From Serratia fonticola (GTDB lineage Bacteria; Pseudomonadota; Gammaproteobacteria; Enterobacterales; Enterobacteriaceae): a stretch of DNA of 64,000 nt. Each line of letters starts with the position of its first letter. The stretch's first letter is position 1. A program made the position numbers and the translations under genes. Shown piece after piece: positions 1-8,705 of the stretch. The DNA lies in NCBI RefSeq assembly GCF_001006005.1, contig NZ_CP011254.1:496001-560000 (forward strand), read 5' to 3'. Below the pieces are notes generated by a model that was not told where the DNA came from, searched no databases, and saw only the letters and a list, made by a program, of their open reading frames with translations.

Positions 1-1206
1 AAGGGTGGCCCCCCTCGGCAAGCCGTAGATCGCCGTGCCTTGAGTAAACAACGTATCATCCACGTTACTGTTGGATGAACGATATTGGCCGCTGGTCAGG
101 CTGTATTTGAAACGCCCCTGTCGCTGTAACACCGGGACGGAAGCAAACGGCACCACTAACCTTTGCTCACTGCCATCGCTCTCTTTAATGCTCACTAGCA
201 GATCGCCGCTGCCCGCCGTCGGATACAGATCGCTGATTTCAAAGGCCCCAGGTGGCACATAGCTCTGATAAATGACATAGCCGTTCTGGCGAACTGTGAC
301 CTGAGCGTTACTGCGGGCAATGCCGCGCACCGTTGGTGCATAACCTCTTAAACTCTCTGGCAGCATGTCATCATCCGAGGCTAACTGACCGCCCCGGAAA
401 GGCACACTGTCAAACACTTCACTTTGAGAGGAGCTATCACCCAGTATCAACTGGCTCTTCAGCGCTACGATGTCGCGCTGTAAATAGGTATTGATGGAAT
501 CCCAGTGGCTTTCACCATCAGAGTCACGATTCCAGGTTGAGTAGTTACGCAGACGCCAGGCGCCAAGGTTGATCCCTGAACGCAGGTTGAGATAATAGCT
601 ATTGCTGTCCGAGCTCTTACTGTTTCGTGCCCAGCTATTGGCACCGCTAAAGTTATAGTTGACCAACAGCGCCGGTATTCCCTGATCCCACTGATCTGGT
701 GAAACATAGCCACGGACGGTCGAGTTCAATGCCGCCTGGGGGATACTGATATCCAACCGCTGTTGATTAAAACGGAACGTGGCCGATGCCTGGGGAATGA
801 TCTGCGCCAGATTAACGCACTGCCCCGAGGCCGGGATAGCGGGGAAGGAGGCGATCTTCACCCCCATTGCCTCAAGCATATCGCTGCTTAGGCAAGGCTG
901 CAGGCTATCCTCACCTGCCGGGCTCCGTTGCAGGGAGAAATCAAGATCCTGGGTATCGATCATCGCCCCATTAAGATAGATATCAACCCGGTACGTACCT
1001 GGGGCCTGACTCCGACCATGTTCAAACACCGTCAGATCAGCCCCTCGCTGAGACGGATTATCAAGCTCCAGCAGTGCCGGGTTAAAGTAATCGCGGGCCT
1101 GTGCGCTACCGGACATTCCCATTAACATGGCAACCTGGCATGGGATTAACCACGCCAGCTGGGTACGGTTAAATCCGCGCGAGCCTATACGCTTCGGGTT
1201 TTTCAT
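1..1206 (-). CDS. fimbrial outer-membrane usher, N-terminal part (cut by window edge)
   Basis: This is the outer-membrane usher of a chaperone-usher fimbria; it would receive chaperone-bound subunits and assemble the fibre. About 402 residues are visible and the reading frame runs off the left edge without a stop. After a hydrophobic signal region ending near SAQA, the mature part begins ARDYFNPALLELDNP, the usual usher N-terminal domain, and continues into the beta-barrel and plug region (FRGGQLASDDDMLPESLRGYAP). It is closely similar to the complete usher at 28966-31551. The start at 1206 has GGAG eight bases upstream. It follows the chaperone gene by about 105 bases in the same direction, so it belongs to the same operon. 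Confidence 0.95.
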   Translation of the reverse strand, partial: MKNPKRIGSRGFNRTQLAWLIPCQVAMLMGMSGSAQARDYFNPALLELDNPSQRGADLTVFEHGRSQAPGTYRVDIYLNGAMIDTQDLDFSLQRSPAGEDSLQPCLSSDMLEAMGVKIASFPAIPASGQCVNLAQIIPQASATFRFNQQRLDISIPQAALNSTVRGYVSPDQWDQGIPALLVNYNFSGANSWARNSKSSDSNSYYLNLRSGINLGAWRLRNYSTWNRDSDGESHWDSINTYLQRDIVALKSQLILGDSSSQSEVFDSVPFRGGQLASDDDMLPESLRGYAPTVRGIARSNAQVTVRQNGYVIYQSYVPPGAFEISDLYPTAGSGDLLVSIKESDGSEQRLVVPFASVPVLQRQGRFKYSLTSGQYRSSNSNVDDTLFTQGTAIYGLPRGATL

Positions 1207-1311
1207 CCATTTAACTCCATTTATCAGCCGCGCCAGTAAATTCCGGCAAGCCGCGTCCCTTCCCTGTACTACCTGTGCAGGGATTTGCAGTATTTAATCT
1301 GGTGAATGCCT

Positions 1312-1986
1312 TTATAGATTCCCGATAAACGGTTTAGTAATACCGCCGTAATCGTTAATAACTTCCCAGCTCAATGCCCCACCAGAGCTACCTTCGGGTA
1401 GTTCAAAGCGTGCACTGGATTTCGGTGCAACCATGCTGACACTTTTCAGCGGGCTACCATTAACCTTGACTGAGAATAGAGTGATAAAATAGGGCGATGC
1501 ATTAGTCACCTGAACCGCGTTACCGCTACGCTGCCAGGTCAATGTCTTGGCGGCGTCCTCTAACGTACCGGGTAACCCCTGAGGGCGATAAATCAGCTTG
1601 ATGCGCGTCTTGACCGCAATTTGCAAACTGTTTTCCTGTTTCTTGGCCGAAGGAATAGATTTGATGTTCAGCCAATAGAGAGATTCTTTATCGGTCGGTA
1701 AATTCCCCCCTGCACGCACTACGCGTAGGATATTATTCTGCTCGCCATCCAAACGGAATAAAGGGGGGGTAATGATAAATGGTGCCTTGGAGGTATCCCC
1801 TTCGTTTGTGTCAACCCAGGACTGAATGAGATAAGGCACCTTATCCGGGTTATTGACCCCCAGGGAGGCTTCTTTTTTACCACCGTCATAAACCAGGCGC
1901 GTTCCGCCGACAATAATGCCCGCCTGTACCTGCGCACCAAAGGTTAGTAACAGCGCTGCGACTATTGTGCTCCGCCAGACTTTCAT
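1312..1986 (-). CDS. periplasmic fimbrial chaperone (PapD/FimC-like)
   Basis: A 224-residue periplasmic chaperone that would cap fimbrial subunits and carry them to the usher. A signal peptide ends near VQA; the mature protein starts GIIVGGTRLVYDGGKKEASL and keeps the Arg and Lys of the subunit-binding cleft (GTRLVY, KTRIKLIYRP) and the NNPDKVPYLIQSW strand typical of the first immunoglobulin-like domain. Length is normal for the family. It lies between pilin and usher genes, the standard order, and is a clear paralogue of the chaperone at 31657-32337. The start codon has only a weak ribosome binding site. Confidence 0.95.
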   Translation of the reverse strand: MKVWRSTIVAALLLTFGAQVQAGIIVGGTRLVYDGGKKEASLGVNNPDKVPYLIQSWVDTNEGDTSKAPFIITPPLFRLDGEQNNILRVVRAGGNLPTDKESLYWLNIKSIPSAKKQENSLQIAVKTRIKLIYRPQGLPGTLEDAAKTLTWQRSGNAVQVTNASPYFITLFSVKVNGSPLKSVSMVAPKSSARFELPEGSSGGALSWEVINDYGGITKPFIGNL

Positions 1987-2085
1987 TGCTTATTCACCAC
2001 TTCGGCCATTGAGAGAAAGGCCAGGGGGTGACTTTCGCTCCCCTGACCAGCCTTATACCGCCCGTATCAGCCGAGCGGATAAAAC

Positions 2086-2610
2086 TTACTGATAGATAAT
2101 GGTAAAGTTGCTCACTGCGTTAGCCTTGCCAGCCGTTACGGTGGCTGAAGTCGCGTAATAACGTGCAACAAACCCGAGCACGTTATCATCGGTGCTGCTC
2201 AGTGGGTAAACGCTGGAATCCGTGTGCAGGTTAATCACTTTGTTGTTGTTGTCAGCAATCTGAACACCAACACCGGTGGCAACACCTGGCTCATCGGTCA
2301 GCGCCAGAACGGCATCGTTACCCGCGACCTGGATACCATCAAAACGCACTGTCGCCGCTTTAACCGTATCTGGGCAGTTCTGCAGGATCAGGGAGAAATC
2401 CTTAGAAGCAGCAGTGACACCCGCGCCACCCTTGAATGCGCCGACATACACTTTACCCAGAGTAACGGTCTGGTTTTCTGAGTCAGAATGCACGGTACAA
2501 GCTTGATCGATGATTTCACCAGCGAAGTTGACTTTGCCGTCTGCAGCGAACGCAGCGGTGGAAAACGCGGAGGCAGCCAATACAGCTACGGCGAGCAGAT
2601 TCTTGTTCAT
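2086..2610 (-). CDS. fimbrial major subunit (type 1-like pilin)
   Basis: A 174-residue pilin, probably the main structural subunit. It has a signal peptide (MNKNLLAVAVLAASAFSTAAFA), then GKVNFAGEIIDQACTVHS, the strand and first cysteine of type 1 pilins; the second cysteine is in LQNCPD. It ends in a beta-zipper FTIIYQ with the penultimate Tyr needed for chaperone binding. AGGAAA lies upstream of the ATG. It is the first gene of the operon and is separated by about 155 bases from the left end of the putative invertible segment, so its transcription should depend on that segment. Confidence 0.93.
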   Translation of the reverse strand: MNKNLLAVAVLAASAFSTAAFAADGKVNFAGEIIDQACTVHSDSENQTVTLGKVYVGAFKGGAGVTAASKDFSLILQNCPDTVKAATVRFDGIQVAGNDAVLALTDEPGVATGVGVQIADNNNKVINLHTDSSVYPLSSTDDNVLGFVARYYATSATVTAGKANAVSNFTIIYQ

Positions 2611-2765
2611 ATACTACTTTCCTTTTAAATAATGCACTTCAAATACGCACATTTGTTTATTTTTGACATAACCCTATGTCATTCCTTTTTATTTAGTTCA
2701 TCGACTGAAACACGCCTCCGCAAATAGCAATGGGGCAGCAATACCTTTCCAGTCAAACGATTCAT

Positions 2766-3076
2766 TTTGAACTAAAGTGACTCCTTTGGTTTAACGTGCC
2801 AGGGATGGCCTTAAAACAAAAAATTAGCGGGTTAATATTCTGAAAAACACAAATATAAAAGGATTATGAACTGGTTATAAAACGGACTGGTTTCGCTCTT
2901 GGCTTTTTTTAGGTGGTTACGTAAGAAAAAACTTAAGGCTGGGTGAGGGTTTTTTATGGCTAAAATTATTTAAATCGTTGTTATTCAATGCATTTATCAA
3001 TCAATATGAATTATTGAATAGTTAGTGTTGACATTATTTTTGAGTATCCTTAGAGTATGTTGCAATTTAGTTCAAA
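2766..3076. promoter_or_regulatory. putative fim-type invertible phase switch (read as OFF)
   Basis: An 11-bp sequence TTTGAACTAAA at 2766-2776 is matched in inverted orientation by TTTAGTTCAAA at 3066-3076, enclosing 289 bp. Both copies are followed on their right by GTGACTC, so one arm lies inside and the other outside the segment. Size and position, between a pilin gene and a gene for a FimB/FimE-type recombinase, match the E. coli fimS switch (about 314 bp). A partial third copy, TTTAGTTCA, lies at 2692-2700. The only good promoter in the segment points rightward, away from the pilin, which implies the OFF orientation. The invertibility is inferred, not shown. Confidence 0.72.
3028..3056 (+). 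promoter_or_regulatory. sigma-70-like promoter inside the putative switch
   Basis: TTGACA at 3028-3033, a 17-base spacer, then TAGAGT at 3051-3056 form a plausible promoter whose start would fall at about 3063, just inside the right inverted repeat. As written it reads toward the 3' end of the recombinase gene. After inversion of the enclosed segment it would read leftward into the pilin gene with a leader of about 160 bases. The -35 is a consensus match; the -10 is only partial. Confidence 0.55.
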
Positions 3077-3108
3077 GTGACTCATTAGACATATTTTCCT
3101 TACTCAAA

Positions 3109-3657
3109 TCACCATACTTCCTTGAACCGCCTGGCATTGCTTGCCGTATATAACACCGTATTCTGAATATTCCTATGGCCAAGAAAATCCTGAATCAAGC
3201 GCGTATCTATTCCCCGGTCCGCCAAGGCAAAACCGCAGCCATGACGCAGCATATGGGGATGTGCATTGACCTCCAGATTGGCCGCTTCACTGTAATTACG
3301 AATTAGCCAATAAATTCGCTGGCGTGATAAACGAGATCCCCGGTTAGAAAGAAACAACCACTCGCTATCCGCGCCACGGTACTGTTTTCTCTTGGCCATC
3401 CAACGCTGTAAACATTTCCGCTCGCGCACATACAAAGGATGAACCGTTGAGAAGCCGTTCTTCAATCGATGAATATAAATATTGCCACCTTCAAGGTCGA
3501 TATCTGACAGCCGCCAGCTATTGATTTCACTCACGCGGCAACCATGAATAAAGCACATATAAATCAAACAGTAATCTCTCTCTGGGTTCTTGCCTTTCAG
3601 CGTTGCCTCTAGCAGCTTTTCCACTTCGGAAGGCGTTAAATGTTTACGACTGGTCAT
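3109..3657 (-). CDS. FimB/FimE/MrpI-type tyrosine recombinase
   Basis: A 182-residue site-specific recombinase consisting of little more than the catalytic domain, as in FimB, FimE and MrpI. Visible catalytic features are the first Arg in FIHGCRVSEI, the HMLRHGCGFAL box (His, Arg, His) and LGHRNIQNTVLYT with the nucleophilic Tyr. The chosen start (MTSRKHLTPSEV) has AGAGG upstream with good spacing; a start eight codons earlier is possible. It is transcribed toward the pilin operon and toward the inverted repeats, the same layout as fimB/fimE next to fimS. Only one recombinase is present, so it probably catalyses both directions. Confidence 0.92.
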   Translation of the reverse strand: MTSRKHLTPSEVEKLLEATLKGKNPERDYCLIYMCFIHGCRVSEINSWRLSDIDLEGGNIYIHRLKNGFSTVHPLYVRERKCLQRWMAKRKQYRGADSEWLFLSNRGSRLSRQRIYWLIRNYSEAANLEVNAHPHMLRHGCGFALADRGIDTRLIQDFLGHRNIQNTVLYTASNARRFKEVW

Positions 3658-4195
3658 AGTACCTCTTTGACTTTTCACCAAAAGTATGTGGATTTTTCCT
3701 CCCTTTTATTTCCACAACAACGCTCAGGAGCATTTGCCCCTGCCTTCGGATAACATCCTGGATCCTCAGCGGAGTATAGCCGATAAGTAATCACGAAACA
3801 GCCAGGTCATGGAACAATGCTAATTACCCATGATCTAACGCAACTTAGCTAACACTTAGATTAAAATCAGTAATTCAGCTCAGTTATAGGTTAATAAAAC
3901 AGCAGGGTTGAGTTATGCAACATAACAACAACATAATGAAAGCAAGAAATACAACATAAATGCACCTTGATGGAAAATGGAATAATACCCACCCCCGACA
4001 ATCAATAGGACATTAAACGGAGAGGCGTCCTACAACGGATCGGTCAGAGAATCATCCCAAAATAAAAGCACATAAAATAAGTGGAAAACATAACCACCAC
4101 CTATATAAAAAGGTGATCATATCGGAAAATACGCATATAGAGCGGGTTGGCAATCAAACGGATAAAAATAAATTCGCAGGAACGTACGGCAATAA
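3658..4195. other. AT-rich gene-less stretch
   Basis: Between the recombinase start and the terminator of the microcin-like operon there is no convincing reading frame. The stretch is AT-rich and should contain the recombinase promoter; I see no repeat or clear operator in it. Confidence 0.5.
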
Positions 4196-4222
4196 AAAAG
4201 GGGCACCGATAGACAGTGCCCC
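4196..4222 (-). terminator. rho-independent terminator of the 4250-16003 operon
   Basis: On the minus strand GGGGCACTGTCTATCGGTGCCCC forms a 7-bp GC-rich stem directly followed by TTTTTT. It lies about 30 bases past the ketoreductase stop codon and fits as the end of the long leftward operon. Confidence 0.85.
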
Positions 4223-4249
4223 GACTTGATACAGGAGGTATTAACGCGA

Positions 4250-4984
4250 TCAGACGGTCAAACCACCGTCTAGCACCAAAATTTGCCCCGTCATGTAACG
4301 GCTGTCATCACCGATGAGAAACGCGGTGGTACGTGCTACCTCGCTGGCTTTGCCCAGACGACGCAGAGGAATTTGCTTGCGCAGCGCTTTCAGCGCCTCC
4401 GGCGGAATGGCCTGTGTCATCTCGCTTTCGATAATCCCGGGCAGCAAGCTGTTCACCCGGATACCAAAGCGCGCCACTTCCAGCGCCAGAGATTTCCCCA
4501 GGCCGATCATCGCCGCCTTACTGGCCCCGTAGGCCGTTTGCCCGGTGTTGCCCTTGATACCCGTCACTGAGGACATCAGCACCATCGCCCCTTCCCCCTG
4601 CGCCATCATGGCGGGCAGCAGGTGCCGGTTCCAGTAGAAGATGGCGTTGAGGTTGGTATCGATCACCTGCCGCCAGCGCTCACCGGTTTGCTGGATATGC
4701 AAATCATCCTGCGTGATCCCGGCGTTATGGATCACCGCAAAAGGCGCACCTAGGCGTGCCAGCAACGGCGGAGCTGCAACGTCTACCGCCAGCTCGTCAC
4801 TGCCGTCACAGATGCAGCTTTCCACCCAGCCCGGCAAACCCGCGCAGGCTTCAATCACCGCCGCGCTGGCCGACTGGCCGCTACGGCAGGTGAACACCAC
4901 GTTCCACTGCTTGGCCAATTCTTCCACCAATGCGCGGCCAATCCCCCGGCTCCCACCGGTCACCAACACCCATTGTTTAGTCAT
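4250..4984 (-). CDS. 3-oxoacyl-ACP reductase (FabG-like SDR)
   Basis: A 244-residue short-chain dehydrogenase that would reduce a 3-ketoacyl-ACP made by the ketosynthase upstream. It has the NADPH-binding TGGSRGIG near the N-terminus, the NAG motif (IHNAGITQDD), the catalytic Ser in SSVTG and Tyr/Lys in YGASKAA, and the C-terminal GGLTV typical of FabG. The start at 4984 (MTKQWVLVTGG) is preferred over a start 14 codons upstream, which would run into the ACP gene; with it the genes are only 4 bases apart. It is the last gene before the terminator. Substrate specificity cannot be read from the sequence. Confidence 0.88.
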   Translation of the reverse strand: MTKQWVLVTGGSRGIGRALVEELAKQWNVVFTCRSGQSASAAVIEACAGLPGWVESCICDGSDELAVDVAAPPLLARLGAPFAVIHNAGITQDDLHIQQTGERWRQVIDTNLNAIFYWNRHLLPAMMAQGEGAMVLMSSVTGIKGNTGQTAYGASKAAMIGLGKSLALEVARFGIRVNSLLPGIIESEMTQAIPPEALKALRKQIPLRRLGKASEVARTTAFLIGDDSRYMTGQILVLDGGLTV

Positions 4985-4988
4985 GAGA

Positions 4989-5237
4989 TTACTTTTGCGC
5001 ATCGGCCAGGTTTTGACAGAGTTCACCCAGCGTCATAGTCGGCTGATTGATGAACATTTCGGCGGTGAGCGTGGCCCCAAACTCACGTTTGGCCAATACC
5101 ATCAGCTCCACATAGTCCAGACTGTCCAGCTTCAACTGGTGCAGGGGCATCTCTGGCGCCAGATCGGCCATCTCGAGATCTTTGGCATCACAAATCATTT
5201 CCGTGACGGTGTCGTAAACCTGTTGGTAGTTTTCCAT
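4989..5237 (-). CDS. acyl carrier protein
   Basis: An 82-residue acidic helical protein with LDSLDYVEL around Ser39, the site that would carry phosphopantetheine. Length and the conserved DSL motif are those of stand-alone acyl carrier proteins. It lies between the dehydratase and ketoreductase genes, so it probably carries the chain built by this cluster and may deliver it to the LpxL-like acyltransferase encoded upstream. No dedicated phosphopantetheinyl transferase is visible in the window; a housekeeping enzyme would be needed. Confidence 0.9.
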   Translation of the reverse strand: MENYQQVYDTVTEMICDAKDLEMADLAPEMPLHQLKLDSLDYVELMVLAKREFGATLTAEMFINQPTMTLGELCQNLADAQK

Positions 5238-5252
5238 TGTTATATCCCTATG

Positions 5253-6056
5253 TTAATGATCGGCCACTGGCCATGTTTTTAAGGTGACGGAAGTCGCGAG
5301 CAGCGGATGCTGCTGCGTTCTGGCCTCGATCACCGTGCGTAACACCAATCCGCTGCTTACATTCCCGATCACCAGCATCGGCTGAATGCGGTAATACAGC
5401 CGATCTTCGGGTGCAAAAAGCGCTTCGGGGGTGAATAATCGGGCACTGAAGTGGGTTTCATGATGCGTCTGTACCACCGGGCTCTGGGCAAACACCTCAA
5501 TCAGCGTGGTGGCCTGCAGTTCCGGCAACGTCGTCGCCAGCATCGCCACGGTTTCCGGGGATTTCACCAGCAGTTGGAACAGCAGGGCGTCAAAGAAACT
5601 CCACGCCTGAGCGGCCTCCGATGCCTGCCCTGGGAAGGGCTGGCAGAGTGCCATCACCTCGTTAACGGTCAGCGCATGTTCGTGATCGCAAGCCACCAAG
5701 TCTAGTGACCTGGCCGGAGCCAGCTTGCTGCTGAAGCAGCTTTCCTGCGTGGCACAATCCCGCAACTCACCGCTGATCTGCTTGCCGTTGCCCGCTATCT
5801 GCAAGTGATACGGCGTCTGGCACAGCACCGGTCGGCGCATGCGGGTGCTGAAAACATAAAAGTCATGCTCCAGCGGAGTCGCAAGCAACACCGCACTCAA
5901 ATGACGTTTCACATCCAGCATCGCACGCATCCCATGGACGCTCAGTTGATCGGCCCCCATTTTGCGCACGTGCTCCAGATCAAAGTGGATCGGGTTGTAG
6001 TCGCCGGAAAAGGCGGCCCACTCCTCGGCATCGCGCAGGGTGTAGTTGAAGATCAT
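5253..6056 (-). CDS. MaoC-like hotdog dehydratase
   Basis: A 267-residue protein starting with the MaoC/(R)-specific dehydratase signature WAAFSGDYNPIHFD, in which Asp and His are the catalytic pair. The length suggests a double-hotdog fold, with the second half (from about residue 140) lacking an obvious active site. It would remove water from the 3-hydroxyacyl-ACP made by the ketoreductase, giving an enoyl chain. No enoyl reductase is encoded nearby, so the product may stay unsaturated unless the housekeeping FabI acts. The ketosynthase gene ends two bases upstream. Confidence 0.75.
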   Translation of the reverse strand: MIFNYTLRDAEEWAAFSGDYNPIHFDLEHVRKMGADQLSVHGMRAMLDVKRHLSAVLLATPLEHDFYVFSTRMRRPVLCQTPYHLQIAGNGKQISGELRDCATQESCFSSKLAPARSLDLVACDHEHALTVNEVMALCQPFPGQASEAAQAWSFFDALLFQLLVKSPETVAMLATTLPELQATTLIEVFAQSPVVQTHHETHFSARLFTPEALFAPEDRLYYRIQPMLVIGNVSSGLVLRTVIEARTQQHPLLATSVTLKTWPVADH

Positions 6057-6058
6057 AC

Positions 6059-7309
6059 TTATGCCTGCCCGATAACCAACGCCGCGTTAGCGCCGCCGAA
6101 GCCGAAACTCAGATTCAAGATGTTCTGTAACCGGGCCGGACGGTGCCCTTCGCTGACGTAATCCAGATCGCACTCCGGGTCAGCATTTTTCAGGTGACAG
6201 GTGGCTGGGATCAGCTGATGCTGCAACGCTTGCAGGCAGATGATGGATTCAAAACTGCCTGCCGCCGCAATCAGATGCCCGGAGTAAGACTTGGTGCTGG
6301 AAAGCGGCGTGCTGTAGGCCGCCTCGCCGAAGGCCAGTTTGATCGCCTGGGTTTCATTCAGATCGTTGAGTGGCGTAGAGGTGCCGTGCGCATTGATATA
6401 GTCAATCTCCTCCGCCGCCACACCGGCCTGCCGCAAGGCGTGCTGGATGGTTTTCACCCGGGCAAGCTTGTCTTCTGCGGGAGCGGTAAAGTCGAAGGCA
6501 TCAGAGTAATTGCCGTAGCCCTTGATTTCCCCCAAGATGGTTGCCCCACGCGCCAGTGCGGCTTCGCGCTCTTCCAGGCACAACACGGCAGCACCTTCGG
6601 ATAGCACAAAGCCGTTACGATCGAGGCTGAACGGGCAGCAGGCCTTGCTGATGTCGTCCTGCTCACTCGTCAAAGCACGCAGCACATCGATATTCCAGAC
6701 GGCAGTGTCGCTGCTTAACGACTCCCCTGCCCCGGCCAGCATCATCGAGGCACGACCACTGCGGATCACCTCAAACGCATCGCCAATGGCGATCGTCCCG
6801 GTGGCGCAGGCCGCAATCGGGCTATTCTGATAGCCACGCAGCCCCCAAAACAGGCTACAGGCGGCCGTCGCGACATTCGGCATGGACAGGAAACACCCAA
6901 AGGGTGAACCCAATCCTGCACGTAAAAAGTCCTCATGATTGTTTTGTATTTCATCTTGGCCCGCCCAACCGCTGCCGATGATAGTGCCGCAGTCCAGCAG
7001 ATCGTAATAGGCCGCCGGGCTTTCCCCATGGAAGGCCATCTCCATTGCTTCGCGGGCCGCCCCCAAGGCTAACCGGGCAAAGCGGGGCAAACGGCGGCGG
7101 ATCGCCGCAGGCACCCCTTTCAAGTCAGGTTCGTCGTCGATCACCCCCAAGAAACGCGACTGGATCCCCACGGCAGATTTATCGTAATAGCGATAACCCA
7201 AGCGGTAATCCATCATCGCCGCCCAGCTTTGCTCGGTATTCATCCCTAATGGCGTGACCGCACCAAAACCTGTAACCACCACGCGACGTGGCAAAGCCTC
7301 TCTATTCAT
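6059..7309 (-). CDS. beta-ketoacyl-ACP synthase (FabF-like)
   Basis: A 416-residue ketosynthase with a full active site: Cys168 in IAACATGT, His308 in NAHGTSTPLND, Lys340 and His345 in STKSYSGHLIAAAG, and the C-terminal FGFGGANAAL loop. It would condense malonyl-ACP with an acyl primer. Length and motifs are those of FabF rather than FabB or FabH, and there is no acyltransferase or chain-length-factor partner. It starts 4 bases after the outer-membrane factor gene, tying the lipid genes to the export genes in one transcript. Confidence 0.93.
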   Translation of the reverse strand: MNREALPRRVVVTGFGAVTPLGMNTEQSWAAMMDYRLGYRYYDKSAVGIQSRFLGVIDDEPDLKGVPAAIRRRLPRFARLALGAAREAMEMAFHGESPAAYYDLLDCGTIIGSGWAGQDEIQNNHEDFLRAGLGSPFGCFLSMPNVATAACSLFWGLRGYQNSPIAACATGTIAIGDAFEVIRSGRASMMLAGAGESLSSDTAVWNIDVLRALTSEQDDISKACCPFSLDRNGFVLSEGAAVLCLEEREAALARGATILGEIKGYGNYSDAFDFTAPAEDKLARVKTIQHALRQAGVAAEEIDYINAHGTSTPLNDLNETQAIKLAFGEAAYSTPLSSTKSYSGHLIAAAGSFESIICLQALQHQLIPATCHLKNADPECDLDYVSEGHRPARLQNILNLSFGFGGANAALVIGQA

Positions 7310-7313
7310 GATC

Positions 7314-8705
7314 TCATCCTGTTATATCACCGTCTTTTTCCACACCGCCGCCCAACGCCAACCACAGCTTCATGGTGGCGTTGAGATAGTTGTACTGCAG
7401 ATCTGACAAATTGCTTTCGATGGTCAATAACGCATCCTCGGCATCCAGCAAAGTCTGGAGAGAGACCGCTCCGGCCTGATACTGGCTGTTGGCCAGCGCC
7501 AAACGCTGTTGACCAAGCCGCAGGTTGCGTTGCTGATTGATTTTTTGCTGTTGATAGCTGAGACGTTGCGACATGGCGTTATCCACGTCGGCCAACGCAT
7601 TGTAGACCTGGCTGCGGAAAGCGATCGCCGCCTGCTTGACGTCCAAATCGGCTATTTCGATGGTCAGTTGCACGGTATTCCAGTTCAGGAAGGGTAAAGC
7701 AACGCTGCTCCCCAAACTTCTGCTTGGGTTGCTGAACCACTGCTGGAAAATCGTGCTGCCCGCATTGAGTGAAGCACTCAGCGAAAGCGTAGGGTAGAAG
7801 TTCAAACGCTCCACATCCGACCCTGCCAACGCAGCACGCAAGTTCTTTTCTGCCGCCTGCACATCAGGCCGACGAGCAATGACTTCTACCGGCAAAGCGC
7901 TCGCTACCGGCACTTCCTGAGTGATATCAAGGGAGCGGCGTTCGGCCTGACGATCGGTGGGCGAACGGTTGAACAGGATCGCCAGCGCATTACGGTTCTC
8001 TTCCCGCTGCTGTTGCAGCGTGCGGTAGGTGTTCTCACGATTGATCAGCGATTGCTGCGCCTGTTGCAGGTCGAGTTGCCCGGCGGCACCGGCGTCATAA
8101 CGGGATTGCACCATCGCCAGCGTCTGTTGGCCGATTTCCAGCCCCGCCTGCTGTTGCTTGATTTGCTGATTAAGGTTGGCGATCTGCCAATAATACTGCG
8201 CCGTGTTGCCGATCAGCGTCAGCGCGGTATTTTGCCGATCCTGTTCCTTGGCCTCAGCCTGCCACTGCGCCTGCTCTCTGGTTCGTGCCAACTTGCCCCA
8301 CAAATCCACTTCATAGCTTAGCTCCAGCCCACTGTTGTAAGACTCTGTGGAGTTCGTATTCTGACGCAGGTTCTTGCTATTACTGACCCCGCCGCTTGCC
8401 GTGGCGGTTGGCGTCAGGTTGGTATTCTTCAGCCCGGCCGCCAGCCTCGCCTGCTGGAGTTGCAGCCCGGCAATGGCCAGATCGTTGTTGCTGGTCAGCA
8501 CCCGCCCAATCAGCACGGAGAGCTGCGGATCCTCGAAGTTATCCCACCAGTGGTCAGTGTGTTGCAGATAGCCAGAACCGGTCTCCTGCACTCGCCACTC
8601 GGCGGGCACCGACAGCATCGGCCGCTGATAGTCGCTTTTCGTCAAGGCGCCACAGCCGCTCAGCAGCAGAGGCAACAGTAGTAGAGGAAGTTTGCTCTTC
8701 ATCAT
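7314..8705 (-). CDS. outer-membrane efflux lipoprotein (NodT/TolC family)
   Basis: A 463-residue outer-membrane channel of the TolC superfamily. The signal peptide ends in a lipobox LLLSGCGAL, so the protein should be a lipoprotein like the NodT/OprM group. Two long coiled-coil repeats follow (around residues 70-230 and 270-450), including ARRPDVQAAEKNLRAA and the SYQAGAVSLQTLLDAEDALL motif of these channels. The start overlaps the MacB-like gene by 3 bases. It probably completes a MacA/MacB-type tripartite pump dedicated to the product of this operon. Confidence 0.92.
   Translation of the reverse strand: MMKSKLPLLLLPLLLSGCGALTKSDYQRPMLSVPAEWRVQETGSGYLQHTDHWWDNFEDPQLSVLIGRVLTSNNDLAIAGLQLQQARLAAGLKNTNLTPTATASGGVSNSKNLRQNTNSTESYNSGLELSYEVDLWGKLARTREQAQWQAEAKEQDRQNTALTLIGNTAQYYWQIANLNQQIKQQQAGLEIGQQTLAMVQSRYDAGAAGQLDLQQAQQSLINRENTYRTLQQQREENRNALAILFNRSPTDRQAERRSLDITQEVPVASALPVEVIARRPDVQAAEKNLRAALAGSDVERLNFYPTLSLSASLNAGSTIFQQWFSNPSRSLGSSVALPFLNWNTVQLTIEIADLDVKQAAIAFRSQVYNALADVDNAMSQRLSYQQQKINQQRNLRLGQQRLALANSQYQAGAVSLQTLLDAEDALLTIESNLSDLQYNYLNATMKLWLALGGGVEKDGDITG

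Noticed and set aside
1..1125. Several rightward frames opposite the usher
   Set aside because: They are antisense shadows of the usher coding sequence without start signals or family features.
3682..4140. A second invertible segment right of the recombinase gene
   Set aside because: No inverted copies of the switch arm or other long inverted repeats were found in this stretch.
4250..7309. Aryl polyene biosynthesis cluster
   Set aside because: Ketosynthase, dehydratase, ACP, reductase and an LpxL-like enzyme recall it, but the second ketosynthase/chain-length partner, ammonia-lyase and AMP ligase are missing and peptide-export genes are present.
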